The position numbers and the translations under genes are program-made. A stretch of DNA of 64,000 nt from Neostapfia colusana (taxonomy: Eukaryota > Streptophyta > Magnoliopsida > Poales > Poaceae). Positions 41,933 to 52,558 of the stretch are shown here, one piece after another. The notes under the pieces are model-generated. The model ran no database searches. It had not been told where the DNA came from and saw only the letters and a list, made by a program, of their open reading frames with translations. Positions within the stretch are counted from its first letter, which is position 1. Every line of letters begins with the position of its first letter. The DNA lies in the NCBI GenBank assembly GCA_030760725.1, contig JASWHV010000016.1, forward strand, positions 15,925,084 to 15,989,083, in the 5' to 3' direction.

Positions 41933-44801
41933 CTACAGACTCAACAAAAATAAAAAAGGAGGTACAGGGCCTTGTGGCCACGGGGCAGATGCCCAAGAGT
42001 CCCCGGACTCCCGTTGGAACCTAGAGGCCACAAGGGCGGCCACGTCCTCGACCTCGGCCCTGGCAGCTTCCTCCCGCTCGGCAACGGGTCCTAGACGGAC
42101 TGGCTCCAGAGAGAAGGAAGGGTCTTGGCTCCGGAAGCACGCCAGTACGTGCATAGCGACCTCCTTCACCAGGCCCCGTCCTTCCACCTCAAGCTCGTCG
42201 GCGATCACCGCTTCGAGCCGGCCCAGCTTGTCGCCGATGGACTCAAGTGCCAGGATTGCTTCGGACATCTCCTGCGCCGGAGCCTCCATCCGCACCGGGC
42301 TGAAACCAAGAGGAGCCAAGGTGGACCCTGCCATGGCAATAAAGCCCCAGACCGCCTGGGCCTCGGTAGACCGCAAAGACTGGAGCTTCTCTACCTCTTG
42401 GCGAGCCGCCAGCTCGCGATCCAACGCCACCTGGCGCTCCTAGGAGAACTGCTCCTCCCTCGCGGCAGCAGCCGACTCACGGAGCTCCAGCTCCTCGGTC
42501 CGAGCCCTCAGCTCGCCCTCTTTGGCCTTCAGCCGTGCGGCGATCTTTTCCTCCTCGGCCGCTGCAGCACGTTCCCGATCGGCGACGGCACACTCTCGAC
42601 GAGCTACCTGCAGCCGCAACTCCTCCGCGGCGGCAGAACACGCCTCGGCTTTGGCTTCAACATGGGCCAGGGCCTCGCGGTAGGAAGCATGAAGCCGCTG
42701 GGTCTCCGACTCTAGGCGGCTAATGGCCTTCTTCTGAGTGTCAAGCAGAGCACTCATGGCCTCAAGTCTTGACTGCCTCGAGTCAAGATCCGCCCTAGCC
42801 TCCTGGGCCCGCTGCTGCCAGCTAAGAAGGTGTTCCCTCTCTCCGGCCAGCGCCCCTCGCTCCCGCTCGAAGGCGGCCTGGAACTGTCGGGCGCTGGTCT
42901 GGACACGCCCCAGGGCATCCCACATGGGCGCCGGGACAGAGGGGACATGTGTCACGCCCCTGACCCCCCTTTTCGAGTCTAAGACCGGCGGAGGCGCCGG
43001 TGCCTCAGCAACCGGAGTGGGACGCTGTCCTAAGGGAGCCAGGGGGCCAACAGGTGCACCTACAGCAGCCCTCCCAGTCTCAGGACCGGATTTCTGGGTT
43101 GGTGAAGGAGGGCGGACAGGTGCGGATGCGGCCACCGCGGAGGGTGAACTCGTCGGCACAGAGGAAGCCCCCGCCGACTTGGGGGCCATGGGAGCCACCG
43201 CGGTTCCCAGATGCTGTGGCGCGGAGCCTCCGCCAGTTGGAGATGGCCGGGTAAGAGGCCCGCCCCCGGCAGCCGGTCGGTCCCTGCTAGAAAAGAAAAC
43301 TCTCAGGCTAAGAGAGGGGATGAGAACGCTGCTCCTACAAGCTAGAAGGAGCAACACTTACTGGGCGACATGAGCGCTCCAACGGGCTTGTAGCCCTGGC
43401 CTCTGGGCCGTAGTTGAACCTCCAGGACCTGCGGCTGGAACGGTCGTGGGACGTGGCGTCTGGACCCCCGGCACACTCCCCGGCGTCGCCCCACCAGCAT
43501 CCGTCCTAGAAGCCCCTCCGCTTGAGGAAGGATGACGAGGTGCTTGGGGTTCTTTGGACTGCCGCTCTCCGGGAAGAGACCCGCTGGGGTGGGACACCCG
43601 GGGCCTCTTCGGGTCGCCACCCGATGGACCAGCACCCCCGGGAGATGGGTGCAAGGGTGCACCGGCTCCCTCACTCGGCGCAGGCGGTGCCCTCGGAGGA
43701 GACCGGGCGCGTTTCTTCTCTGGATGCCCGGGGGCCGGCTCCTTCCCCTTCCCCTTGTCGGCGGCTTGAGTTCCGTCGGCTCTTGGGACGGGTTGGGCAG
43801 CAACAGACGCCTCGCGCCCCGATCCAGAACGCTCGGTTCCTGGGAACGAGATACCCCGGAAGGCATCCCCAACCTTCCGGACGGCGATCCCGATGTCGTC
43901 GAGGTTCGGCATCTTCCGCAGGAGCTCTGACCTCCTCTGTGGCTCCAAGAAGAGGGGGTGGCAGAGGACGGAAGGGCGGGGTCGCCACTGGGAATGAAGT
44001 CGCCGCTCACCTTGCCCACCATCTTGTATAGCTCCTCGTCGGAAGGATCAGAGTCGGGGCCCCTCTCCAGCCTGGTACAGTCCTGCTCGCCAGTATAGTA
44101 CCACGCTGGGCGACTGCGCTGCTGCAAGGGTGCAATACGGCGCGACATGAAGTCCATCAGCACCATCAGGGACGTTAGCCCCTCGTTGGCCAAGAACCGG
44201 ATCCGCTCCAAGACTGGGGCGTACTCCTGCTCCAACTCTGGGACCTCCTCCCAGAAGCGACGCTCGGTGGTTGGGCCAGCGGTCGGGAGTTGTAGGCGAT
44301 TGTGCTCGTCGGTCTGCACTACCACCCAGCTCTCCCTCCAGTTTTCCCACCTTGACGCGCTGAAAGGCAGAAGGTACCCAGAGACCTTTGGGTCCTTGCA
44401 GCGATGCTGGAAGTAGTACGCCCCCACCTGGGTCTTCGAGCCGCGTCCAGTCGTCCGCAACACAAAGAAGTAGCGAAAGAGCGTCACAGAAGCGTGGACC
44501 CCCACAAACATCTCGCAGAAGTGGACGAAGACAACGACCATTACGAAGGAGTTGGGAGAGAGGTGGTGGAGCTGGAGCCCATACGTCTCCAGCAATGTGA
44601 CAAAGAAGGAAGAAATTGGCGGGACGAACCCCGCCAGAGCATAGGCAGTAAAGAAGACCATCTCCCCCTTTTCCAGGAGCAGGGGAGAGATCCCCGGCGG
44701 AGCCGGCGTTTCTGTTCCTCCGTGTGCCAGCCCAGCAGCCTGCGCACTGGCCCAAGCTCGGCGGAACGAACGAGGCGCGTCGGGAGCAAGTTGGAAGCCA
44801 T
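41933..44801 (-). pseudogene. Antisense ORF of gypsy-2 (about 950 codons over three frames)
   Basis: Starting at ATG 44801 on the strand opposite gag-pol, the parts are: a short N-terminus (MASNLLPTRLVRSAELGP); a conserved domain at about 44650-44000 (VPPISSFFVTLLETYGLQLH, HLSPNSFVMVVVFVHFCEMF, HASVTLFRYFFVL, YYTGEQDCTRLERG), which matches what databases call putative gypsy-type transposon proteins; a Pro/Gly/Ser-rich middle with KRPRVSHPSG at about 43580; a long coiled coil at 42960-42440 (REHLLSWQQRAQEARADLDS); and a C-terminal part to 41933. Frame changes near 44660, 43950 and 42430 break it. Additional antisense ORFs are known in the Tat lineage; their function is unknown. Confidence 0.75.
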
Positions 44802-44902
44802 GGCGGGGGAGAGCTCAAGGACAGGAAGGCCAAGGCGCAAGAGTTCAAGGAAAGAACGAGCGCTAGGAAATGCGAAGGGAAGCCGCGATGCGGGTGAGAT
44901 CC

Positions 44903-44913
44903 CCTTTTAAAAC
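44903..44913 (-). promoter_or_regulatory. TATA-like box upstream of the antisense ORF in gypsy-2
   Basis: On the minus strand GTTTTAAAAGG lies about 100 bp upstream of the ATG at 44801, in a position comparable to CCCTTTATAAGG in gypsy-1 (18891-18902). Confidence 0.4.
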
Positions 44914-45288
44914 TTTCCAGGAACGATTCGAGGTGATTCGAAAACCTTCAAATACACCGCATCGGCGACCGCATTGGCTCTGAGACTGAGCGCCGATGAC
45001 AGGTGGACCCAAGCCGCTCAGCTGAAGCAGTGGGTCAAGGAGTCAATCTCCCAAGAAGACGAGCCGGCAAGGTGCTTCGACGGTTCCAGAAGAAAGCGTC
45101 GCGACGTACAGAAGTGGCAGCCTTGGGAACCGCCGCAGTAAAGGCAACCATCAAGTGGGCGCACGATCCCGCGACTGTTCATGCTCCGGCAGCGGTCAAT
45201 GCGGGACTTAGAGAAAGTGTGCGGGACAGGAGAGACGGGGGTCCCACCTCGGGCTCGCTATCTCCCCTGAGATGGGCCCGGGGGCCAC

Positions 45289-46382
45289 TGTCGGTACCCG
45301 CGATATGGGGTACCCCCGCGCACAGGGGAAAATGCCTGAGGATCTCGCCCTTCTCCGTAGGGAGAGCTCCGAAGGCGCCACGCATCCAGTAGGGCCTGTC
45401 CTCCCTCACCTCAGAGGAGAGCTCCGGGCTCGCCACGTGGCCTGCAGAAGCCGGACCTCCCCCCTCCGCAGGGGAGAGGTCCGAAGGAGCCACGTGTCCA
45501 ACGGGGTCGGACCTCCCTCTCCTCAGAGGAGAGCTCCGGGCCAGCCACGTGGCCGACAGAAGCCGGACCTCCCCCTCCACGGGGAGAGGTCCAAAGGCTC
45601 CACGTGTCTTGCGGGGCCGGACCTCCCTCTCCTCTGAGGAGGGCTCCGGGCCCACCATGTGTCCAGCAGAAGAGCGTTGCCTGCCCCCAAACGGTAGGCA
45701 GCGGGCGTAAAGACGCCCCATACCTTGCCCGCACAAGGTATTCAAGGCCCGCGCCTTCCCAAGACGCGGAGACGCGGAGCATGCCTCTGTCAGGTGCCGT
45801 TGTGCCCAGTCGCATCACAGACTGGAGCGCGGTGTCAGAACCTGCCAGCCAATAAACACAGCGACAAGACATCCCCTGTCGCACCCGCCGTCATCAACCA
45901 CTACGACTAGCATGCGGCATGGGCAGGGCGGCAAGACGAAGACTCAGAAGCCTTCGCCAGAGACAACTACCGACACAATTGAAGATACGGTAGTCGGCAG
46001 GCAATCTCCCCGGGACCACCTATCGGGTCCCGCCCCCCCCCCCCCCCCCTTGTAAGCCATGCGAGCCTTGGACTATAAAAGGCTCGGGTAGGCGACGTTA
46101 GCAGGGGTTCGCACTCCAGCAACTCATACCCTAGGCATAACTCATCCTCAAGCTCAGGACTCCTGTTCTGAGCAACAAGCAATACAGCGAGCACCTCAGC
46201 TCACCGTGGACGTAGGGTTTTACGCTCCGGCGGCCCGAACCACGTAAAACTCGCCGTGTCAAGCTCCTCCCTAACTCGTCCCTACGCTTAAGCTCTCCGC
46301 AGGTGACTAGCCCCTCCGAAAAAGAACCTCCACGGGCTGCCTAGTGCAGATCCGGGGGAAGTGTCGACCACACACTTCGACA
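45289..46382 (+). repeat. 3' LTR of gypsy-2
   Basis: 1094 bp, slightly longer than the 5' LTR partly because of a run of about 17 C at 46031-46048. It is preceded by gatgggcccgggggccac, ends CTTCGACA and is followed by the ctcgg duplication. About 5% of positions differ from the 5' LTR over the first 235 bp by eye. Confidence 0.9.
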
Positions 46383-46387
46383 CTCGG

Positions 46388-46691
46388 CTAGCTTCCTTGC
46401 GCGTTACAGCCGTCGAGTAAGATGCAAAGACCCTTGCTCACTTATCACTACATCCGGACGATGATGTAGCGCGCCACTAAGGTGGTGGCAGTCTGACCCT
46501 TGCTCATTTAACACCATATCCAGGTTCCGATATGGCGCGCCACTAAGGCGGTGGCGACCCGGCCCTTGCCACTTAACACCATACCCAGGTTCCGATATGG
46601 CGCGTCGCTAAGAGGGTTACACCTCAACGAATTTCTATTAGGTTTCATTTCCATGAGAATGGCTAAGTGTAGTTGTTGGCTCGCCAAACCT
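46388..46691 (-). other. 5' UTR fragment of LINE A
   Basis: The sequence matches LINE B 1303-1600, including three degenerate copies of the ccttgctcayttaacaccatatcc...ggcgcgccactaag unit. It directly follows the ctcgg duplication of gypsy-2 and ends at the LINE target duplication at 46692-46702. Confidence 0.8.
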
Positions 46692-46702
46692 ATATATGTA
46701 TA

Positions 46703-47400
46703 TATAAACATATATATAATTCTATGGTAGCAGTAATAGCACATAGATGGAATACTTCAGGATTCAGGTCAAACATAAATTACACATAATTGTTCAATAT
46801 CACACATAAAAAAGATGGAACAGTCAATAGTCTGTTTGGAGAAAAATATACTCACGTTGTAGAATTAGAATATTATTTCAGCAACATTAGAACTTTAGGT
46901 TCAACAACATTAGAAACAAAGACGATTAATTTTTTTGGAAACAGTTCAGATCAGCAACAGTTCAGGCAACAAAAACAGCAATAGCTAAATAAATGAGACA
47001 AACATCGGCAATTAAGTTCAGTTTAGACAATTAAAAAACAGCAATGACTAAATAAAAGAGACAAACTGCAGCAATTAATTTTAGTTCAGCAGTTCGTTCA
47101 AATCAGACAATAAAAAATAACAACGGCTAAATAAAAGAGAGAAGCAACAGCAGTTAAGTTCTGTCCTGATCGCCCTGATCGAGTCGAACACCCTGATCGT
47201 GCTCTAGTGAGCGATAAGGATGACTAATCACGATTAGTCGGACGACTTGAAAACAATATGGAATCTGTTTTGTTACCCAGCCAATTGTTTCTTTTGCACC
47301 TCGGTCCCCTTTTTTGCTAGTAAAAAGAACATGCATACTATTGCGCAATTTTGCTTGATATTATTTCCTCTTCTGCTCATTTTTGTTTCCTCTATTTCAG
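46703..47400. other. Right flank of the LINE nest and intron end
   Basis: AT-rich sequence has repeated gctaaataaaagagac motifs (46980-47145), then the putative hAT-like right end (to 47255) and plain intron sequence ending in a pyrimidine-rich tract and TTTCAG at 47400. No gene is seen. Confidence 0.5.
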
Positions 47401-47491
47401 GGATACTGTTGTTGCTTTATTCGATGAGCTGGTTGTAAACACCAAGAAACTAGTGACAGCAACATCAAAAGGGATTGAAAAATGGCGTTGA
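47401..47491 (+). CDS. Last exon of the glycine-rich host gene
   Basis: After the acceptor cttctgctca...tctatttcag the exon gives G (completing AT|G) and 29 codons, DTVVALFDELVVNTKKLVTA then TSKGIEKWR, and a TGA at 47489-47491. The amphipathic, Lys-rich C-terminus looks like a genuine protein end. The phase fits the exon at 6623-6794 exactly. The nearest alternative final exon (7523-7616), adding a short polar peptide, also fits the phase but lacks any conserved look. The product family is not recognised. Confidence 0.6.
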
Positions 47492-48168
47492 TATGCACCT
47501 CTCATCATTGTCGCTGAACTATATACTATCAAGCAAAGGTTACATCCAAGATTTATCTTGAACAGGCACTAGCAAGTAGCTCTAGAACGCGGGCCATTGT
47601 ATTGAACGGCTCTGTTGCTCATCAGCTAGTAGCTTGTATCCAGGTAGGATTTTGAAACGAGATTTCTGCTAGTTAAAATAGTTAAACGCCACAGGTCATG
47701 TCAGTATTGCTGAGGCTGTTTATCCCCGATGTTGAAATTTAGGATGAATTGATGTCATTGATGTCATGAGCTTAATCTGAATTCTAGTTTGTGCTTGTGC
47801 GCGAGTTCATCAGCTCATCTGTGCGTGGCCTGCAATTGTCGCACTTGTTCTTTCTTTGGTTGATTCCCCTCTGTTTCTATGTATCATGTATGGACCCACT
47901 GACAAGTAAGGTCCCAAGACGACGTAGAGCTGCCAATTAGCACCCTCATCTAGTCAGCACAGCCTGCCCAATCGAATCCAAGCAACGGATTACCCTCCTG
48001 CACACTCAGCCAATGGCAGCTCCGGTGACCAAATCTTGGCTGGGCCTACGACATCCTCCAACCTTTCATTTCCATCCATTTAAACTAGCTCCTCGCCTTT
48101 CCCTCCACAAACGCCCATCAGCCTCCTACTCCTTGCCGCACCTCTCTTCTTCCTCTGAGACGGCGACA
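47492..48168 (+). other. 3' UTR of the glycine-rich gene and Lhcb5 upstream region
   Basis: About 680 bp between the two host genes. The left part is probably 3' UTR; the last 170 bp hold the Lhcb5 promoter and leader. Nothing else is seen. Confidence 0.5.
48005..48085 (+). promoter_or_regulatory. Likely core promoter of Lhcb5
   Basis: A CCAAT box (agccaatggc) at about 48007-48016 and a TATA-like tttaaac at about 48077-48083 lie 160 and 90 bp before the ATG at 48169. Assigned by position only. Confidence 0.35.
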
Positions 48169-49806
48169 ATGGCGGCGCTCGCCCCGTCCAAGATGCTCGG
48201 CACCCGGCTGAACTTCGCCGGCTCCTCCCACTACGCCACGGCGGCCCCGACCGCCGGAGCGCAGAAGATCGTCTCCCTATTCGGCAAGAAGGCCGCCCCA
48301 CAGAAGCCCAAGCCCGCCGCGTCCACCTCCTCCGCCCCGGACATCAGCGACGAGCTCGCCAAGTGGTACGGTGAGTAGACTGGAACCGGCTCCTGGGACT
48401 GCACTACCTTTAGGAACCGTTTGGAAGAGCGTCGCTGTGAAAATTTCAGAATTTTCTTGCGTGCTGAATGTCTCTTGTTCTCTTATCCTGTTACAGGCCC
48501 CGACAGGAGGATTTACCTGCCACAGGGTCTCTTGGACCGCTCGGAAGTTCCGGAGTACCTCAACGGAGAGGTTCCTGGAGAGTAAGTCACATGCCTCCAT
48601 TTTTCCTTCTGCTTCTTTTTCACAGAAATGTTCAGATTTTTAAGTAGAACATTTATTCAATTCTGGTGGAAGTTTCAAGCACTAAACTGTCGAGGATAAC
48701 TAATAAAAGAGGAGCTAAAATTAGTTTTTGTTGGTAAATCCAGATTTTCCATGACAGAGGGTTCTGCATTGCTGTTTGCCGAGTTTTATTGATTAATCTT
48801 TTGCACATTTCAAAAGTAGAAGCTTCCAACCTTGATGATTTTAGTTGTACGTGACTGAAAACACTCTTGAAATCGAAGTCATGCATCTGGCTGACACGTA
48901 TTGCCCTCTTGAATTGCAGCTATGGCTACGACCCTTTTGGCCTGGGCAAGAAGTCAGAGGACTTGGCCAAGTGAGTGATCTCTTATTCTATAAACAAATA
49001 TATAGTCCACTGCCAGACCATTCATGAGGTTGGGTGTTGAGATTGCAATCTCACTACTAGTCAAGGAATGGATTCTAGCCTCAACTACGCAGCAAAATCT
49101 TACCTCACCATGGCACTGCAGGTACCAGGCCTACGAGCTGATCCATGCCAGGTGGGCCATGCTCGGTGCCGCCGGCGCCGTCATCCCTGAGGCGTGCAAC
49201 AAGTTCGGTGCCAACTGCGGTCCCGAGGCTGTCTGGTTCAAGGTCCTGATCAGCTCTTAGAATTTTAGTTGCAATTTTTTGTTTTCTGGACACAAGGTGA
49301 ACCTTGTGACAGTGTACTATAAAGAAAAAGTAGGGCATACTAGCTAATTTTACAAAGATCTCAGTAGAATAGTAGCAATCTCTGAAAGTTTCAACTCATT
49401 GATCATGCAGACCGGCGCGCTGCTCCTGGACGGCAACACCCTCAGCTACTTCGGCAACAGCATCCCCATCAACCTGGTCATCGCCGTGATCGCCGAGGTC
49501 GTCCTCGTCGGCGGCGCCGAGTACTACCGGATCATCAACGGCCTGGACCTCGAGGACAAGCTGCACCCCGGCGGCCCCTTCGACCCTCTTGGCCTGGCCA
49601 GCGACCCCGACCAGGCGGCGCTGCTCAAGGTGAAGGAGATCAAGAACGGCCGGCTGGCCATGTTCTCCATGCTGGCCTTCTTCATCCAGGCCTACGTCAC
49701 CGGCGAGGGCCCCGTCGAGAACCTCGCCAAGCACCTCAGCGACCCCTTCGGCAACAACCTGCTCACCGTCATCTCCGGCGCCGTCGAGAGGGTACCCAGC
49801 CTGTGA
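48169..49806 (+). CDS. Lhcb5: Chlorophyll a/b-binding protein CP26 (Lhcb5), five exons, intact
   Basis: Exons: 48169-48370, 48497-48581, 48920-48970, 49122-49242 and 49411-49806, all with GT/AG borders and fitting phases. Together they make 284 codons and a stop, the normal length for CP26. The protein starts with a chloroplast transit peptide (MAALAPSKMLGTRLNFAGSS), then the CP26 lead-in DISDELAKWYGPDRRIYLP and DYGYDPFGLGKK. The first chlorophyll-binding helix has ELIHARWAMLGAAG, helix C lies near INLVIAVIAEVVLVGGAEYY, and the third has VKEIKNGRLAMFSMLAFF. It binds chlorophyll and xanthophyll as a monomeric antenna of photosystem II in thylakoids, linking trimeric LHCII to the core and taking part in photoprotection. 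An in-frame ATG 52 codons upstream (48013) would add an atypical extension; I choose 48169 because the family starts there. It is the only clearly functional host gene in the window. Confidence 0.96.
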
Positions 49807-52558
49807 GGAGCCCGCCGGACGTTGTCCCTGGTGCAATGCAACATACCATGTGCTGCTGCATTTGGCATTACAGGGAGAATGTGATAGTCTGAATGTGCCG
49901 TGCGTGTAAATTATCAAGAGGGGGAAGAAACCTTTTCATATTCTGATCTCTGATGATAGGACTACTGCTTGCATTTGTGCCCGAGATATGCTACTACTTA
50001 AGCTGAAACTTTTGAACCTGTCATTTTTGGAGGGCAAACTCCCGTGGTAACATGCGTGTCAAGTTCAAATTATAAACAAAGTAATAATTCTACTTCACTC
50101 CAACCTACAGTAGGTTGACTACTTTACCCCTAATCTTTAAAACCAGATATTTAGCCTTTGAAATATTATAAACCATCTAAATAAACCCCTGGAATGATCT
50201 TAAAGTAGTTTTGCTGATGCGACATGATACATGTAAGTGAATGTGGTTGCGACTAACTTGTGTGTCATAGAAATGGATTAAAACAAAAATTCTTCTTACT
50301 CAAGACATGATCTTATAGTGTAGTGGAGGCTCCAAGCTGCCGGCCTAATACATCATTGTAGGTAGTATGAAACTCGGACGATAACGAGAAAGATGAGAGA
50401 AGGGGAGGAGGAGGTGAGAGCGGGTGATAGACAGAAAAAATAGAACTGACATGCGGGTTAGTTATCTGTGTAATGTGCCACATCGGTAAAACTGCATCCA
50501 AAACCACCGGGGATGAATTAGATGGGTTTTAATAGTTTTTAGAAGGTCAAATATCTGGTTTTGAAGGTTAGGGAGTGAAGTACTCTACCTGCATTAGTTG
50601 AGCAGGTTATTTATTCAAGTGAACAAAGAAAAATACGACTTCTGATGAAATGTCTCTTTGTTTACTCAACTATATAAATTATGAAAGTCCCTACCGAGCC
50701 TTCGTATGGGTCATGGGGCCGGTGAAGCCCACCAACGACGTGACCCGCCGTCCTTCCCACTTCCTATGGATAGGGGTGATAAACGGGCTTGGCCCAATGT
50801 CTTTTATAATTTATTTTGGTTCTTATTAAATATTAGTTTTAAAAATAATATAAATTTAACCTGATTCTAATCTAATCTGACCCTTCACATTATTACTTCG
50901 TTTTTTTTACCCTTTACCAACCCTGCTTATGGAGTACGGGGAGGAGAGGCAGCGGCGCGGGGCCACCAAACGTTCCCCCAGCAAAGTAGGACTCCAAATT
51001 GTGAGCTGAACTCTGCCAGCTTCATACGTAGATGGAGAATCTCGTATTTTAATTGCTGCCATCGATAGATGTGAGGAGCCGGCGCATAAACAGTGCGCCG
51101 AGACGCAGCTATCAAATCGCGGCAAAGTATTGCCGCGCCGTTATCTGCTGCCAACTGCAAAATGCGTCGCTCTGCATAGGATTTTTCTCGGCGTCTACAG
51201 CGATCGAGATGTACGCTTGTACCCTGCAATCGAAATACTGCTTAGCTCAACGAAACATCTGAATGGTGTCATGGAACTTCTGAACTTTTCGATCTTCTCC
51301 CCTGTACATTTCATAGATGATGTACCGAGAATCCTGCGTGCCGTAGCCTCACACCTTGCTCAATAAATTTGTCTTCGAATATTTTGGTCTGTCCTAAATT
51401 TTCTAGTTAAGGGGCTTGTGCCCTTTCAATCTATAAGGAACTGAGCTACTGGCATGCATGATGCATTAACGTTTCAGAAGCATCTTATATCTTGGCCCTA
51501 GTCAAGGAAATACGAAATGTATAGTAAATATGCAGTATTCACATTTATTATATGTCTCGTATCTTGTGTTGTTATGTTGACTTTCGCACCACCGTCATTT
51601 CCATTATTCTCATGTTCAACATCTATACCAATTCTGCGTGTCAGCATTTTTTTCATATGTTAAACATCAACAATTCAACATTATGACCTTTACAATACGA
51701 TCAAAACAAGGTCATCCTATGATATTTCTGGAAGTTTTTCATATGAAGTTTCATCAAATGCTTTGTTGTGTTATAAATTTCAACTATATTTGAGCATGTC
51801 AGCTAGCTCTTCCTTTGTCATGTGTTCCTGTCTCCGACATTTTGATTTTAGACTGATGTCTTACATTTAGATATGCGTTGGTGTTGATGTTTGCATATAA
51901 ACCAGTTGGCACTGGTTTAATCGTATTTGCATGTACCACTGAAAGTAACTGTAAATGGATATGCGATCCTGGCCCATTGATTCCAAGTATGATCCCTTGG
52001 GGTATTTCGTAAGTTAATCAGTTCATGTATAAACAATTGGGAGGTGCATAACCAAATCATCCTGTGAATTTCAATCAAATATGTTTTAATACCTTTAGAT
52101 GCTTCTGATTTTAAAACTATGAGTCCCAATTGTGCATTGAGAAGAAACTCGAACAGAAATGGGAAGGCAAATTGTTATTATGAAATCACGGTAAAGTAAT
52201 ATTGTGCATTACTTACCCACTACAACCCAATACTAGAACACCATTTCCACCGCTTTTACTGATCTTTAGCTGTACCTTGGACTGCACTTGACAACGGACA
52301 TTTGTACAACGGAAAACGTTTGAATGAGTGTTTTGACATAGGCTAAAACACTATGCGTACCAGACTAATTACGAACTGCTTCCCAGGAATGGTCACAGAT
52401 GTATTTGCAGTCCTTCCATAAGTAATGCGAATATATAATAAAGCCAGCTCTGAAGTATGATAGCCAAATCCAAATCGTAGCCTTTTTTGTTAGAAATATG
52501 CATATGCCAGTCATCAATTTTTTGCATTTGCTCATCCAAACTGTCTCCCAAAAGAAGT
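49807..52558. other. Intergenic region downstream of Lhcb5
   Basis: It starts with the Lhcb5 3' UTR (to about 50000). It contains one MITE-like element (50112-50596) and otherwise AT-rich sequence with short open frames without recognisable content. The right end carries the gaagt duplication of gypsy-3 (52554-52558). Confidence 0.5.
50112..50596. mobile_element. MITE-like element with inverted ends
   Basis: The left end (aggttgactactttacccct, then taatctttaaaaccagatat) and the inverted right end (aggtagagtacttcactccc, then taaccttcaaaaccagatat) match over roughly 70 bp with some differences. No coding sequence is inside. No clear target duplication is visible. Confidence 0.55.

Larger units (their letters stand above)
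20962..46382 (+). mobile_element. Ty3/gypsy element of the Tat/RIRE2 type (gypsy-2), interrupted by a Sirevirus
   Basis: The element has target duplications ctcgg at 20957-20961 and 46383-46387, LTRs at 20962-22046 and 45289-46382, and gag-PR-RT-RH-aRH-IN in order up to 28130. Then comes the copia insertion (28131-41459), then the gypsy 3' region with a long antisense ORF (41460-45288). Host sequence between the end of integrase and the start of the 3' region is missing. It is the same family as gypsy-1 and keeps the parts that gypsy-1 has lost. Confidence 0.9.
9737..46691 (-). mobile_element. RTE-type LINE (LINE A), split into three parts by two gypsy insertions
   Basis: The parts, in element order on the minus strand, are 46691-46388 (5' UTR), 20961-20406 (endonuclease) and 12366-9737 (reverse transcriptase to 3' tail). 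Together they make about 3.5 kb, usual for RTE. An 11-bp target duplication, atatatgtata, lies at 9726-9736 and 46692-46702. The breaks coincide exactly with the 5-bp duplications of gypsy-1 (gctac) and gypsy-2 (ctcgg), and LINE B at 1-1638 shows the uninterrupted order. The 5' end is slightly shorter than in LINE B. All frames are damaged. Confidence 0.85.
9599..47255. mobile_element. Possible outer hAT-like element carrying the LINE nest
   Basis: At 9599 the sequence reads TGTTTTTAAGTCGCC, followed by many gactag/gattagtcg motifs. At 47255, read inward on the other strand, it reads TGTTTTCAAGTCGTCC, also followed by gattagtcg motifs. The flanks share atggaa but no clean 8-bp duplication. 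Only the ends (9599-9736 and 46692-47255) would belong to this element; between them lies the LINE nest. Tentative. Confidence 0.3.
6795..47400 (+). other. Intron of about 40.6 kb filled with nested transposons
   Basis: The intron starts with GTAAGT and ends with a pyrimidine-rich tract and TTTCAG at 47400. The phases of the flanking exons match (AT|G). Almost all of it is transposon: two hAT-like small elements, an RTE LINE, two gypsy elements and a Sirevirus nested in each other. Non-transposon intron sequence remains at about 6795-7811, 8281-9056 and 47256-47400. That the two exons belong to one gene is inferred from phase and context, not from a transcript. Confidence 0.6.

Noticed and set aside
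42125..43373. Plus-strand open frames (196 and 211 codons) opposite the antisense ORF
   Set aside because: The minus strand has the conserved domain and the long coiled coil; the plus frames are low-complexity mirror readings.
49396..49917. Minus-strand open frame of 173 codons over the last Lhcb5 exon
   Set aside because: It is a shadow of the strongly GC3-biased Lhcb5 coding exon.
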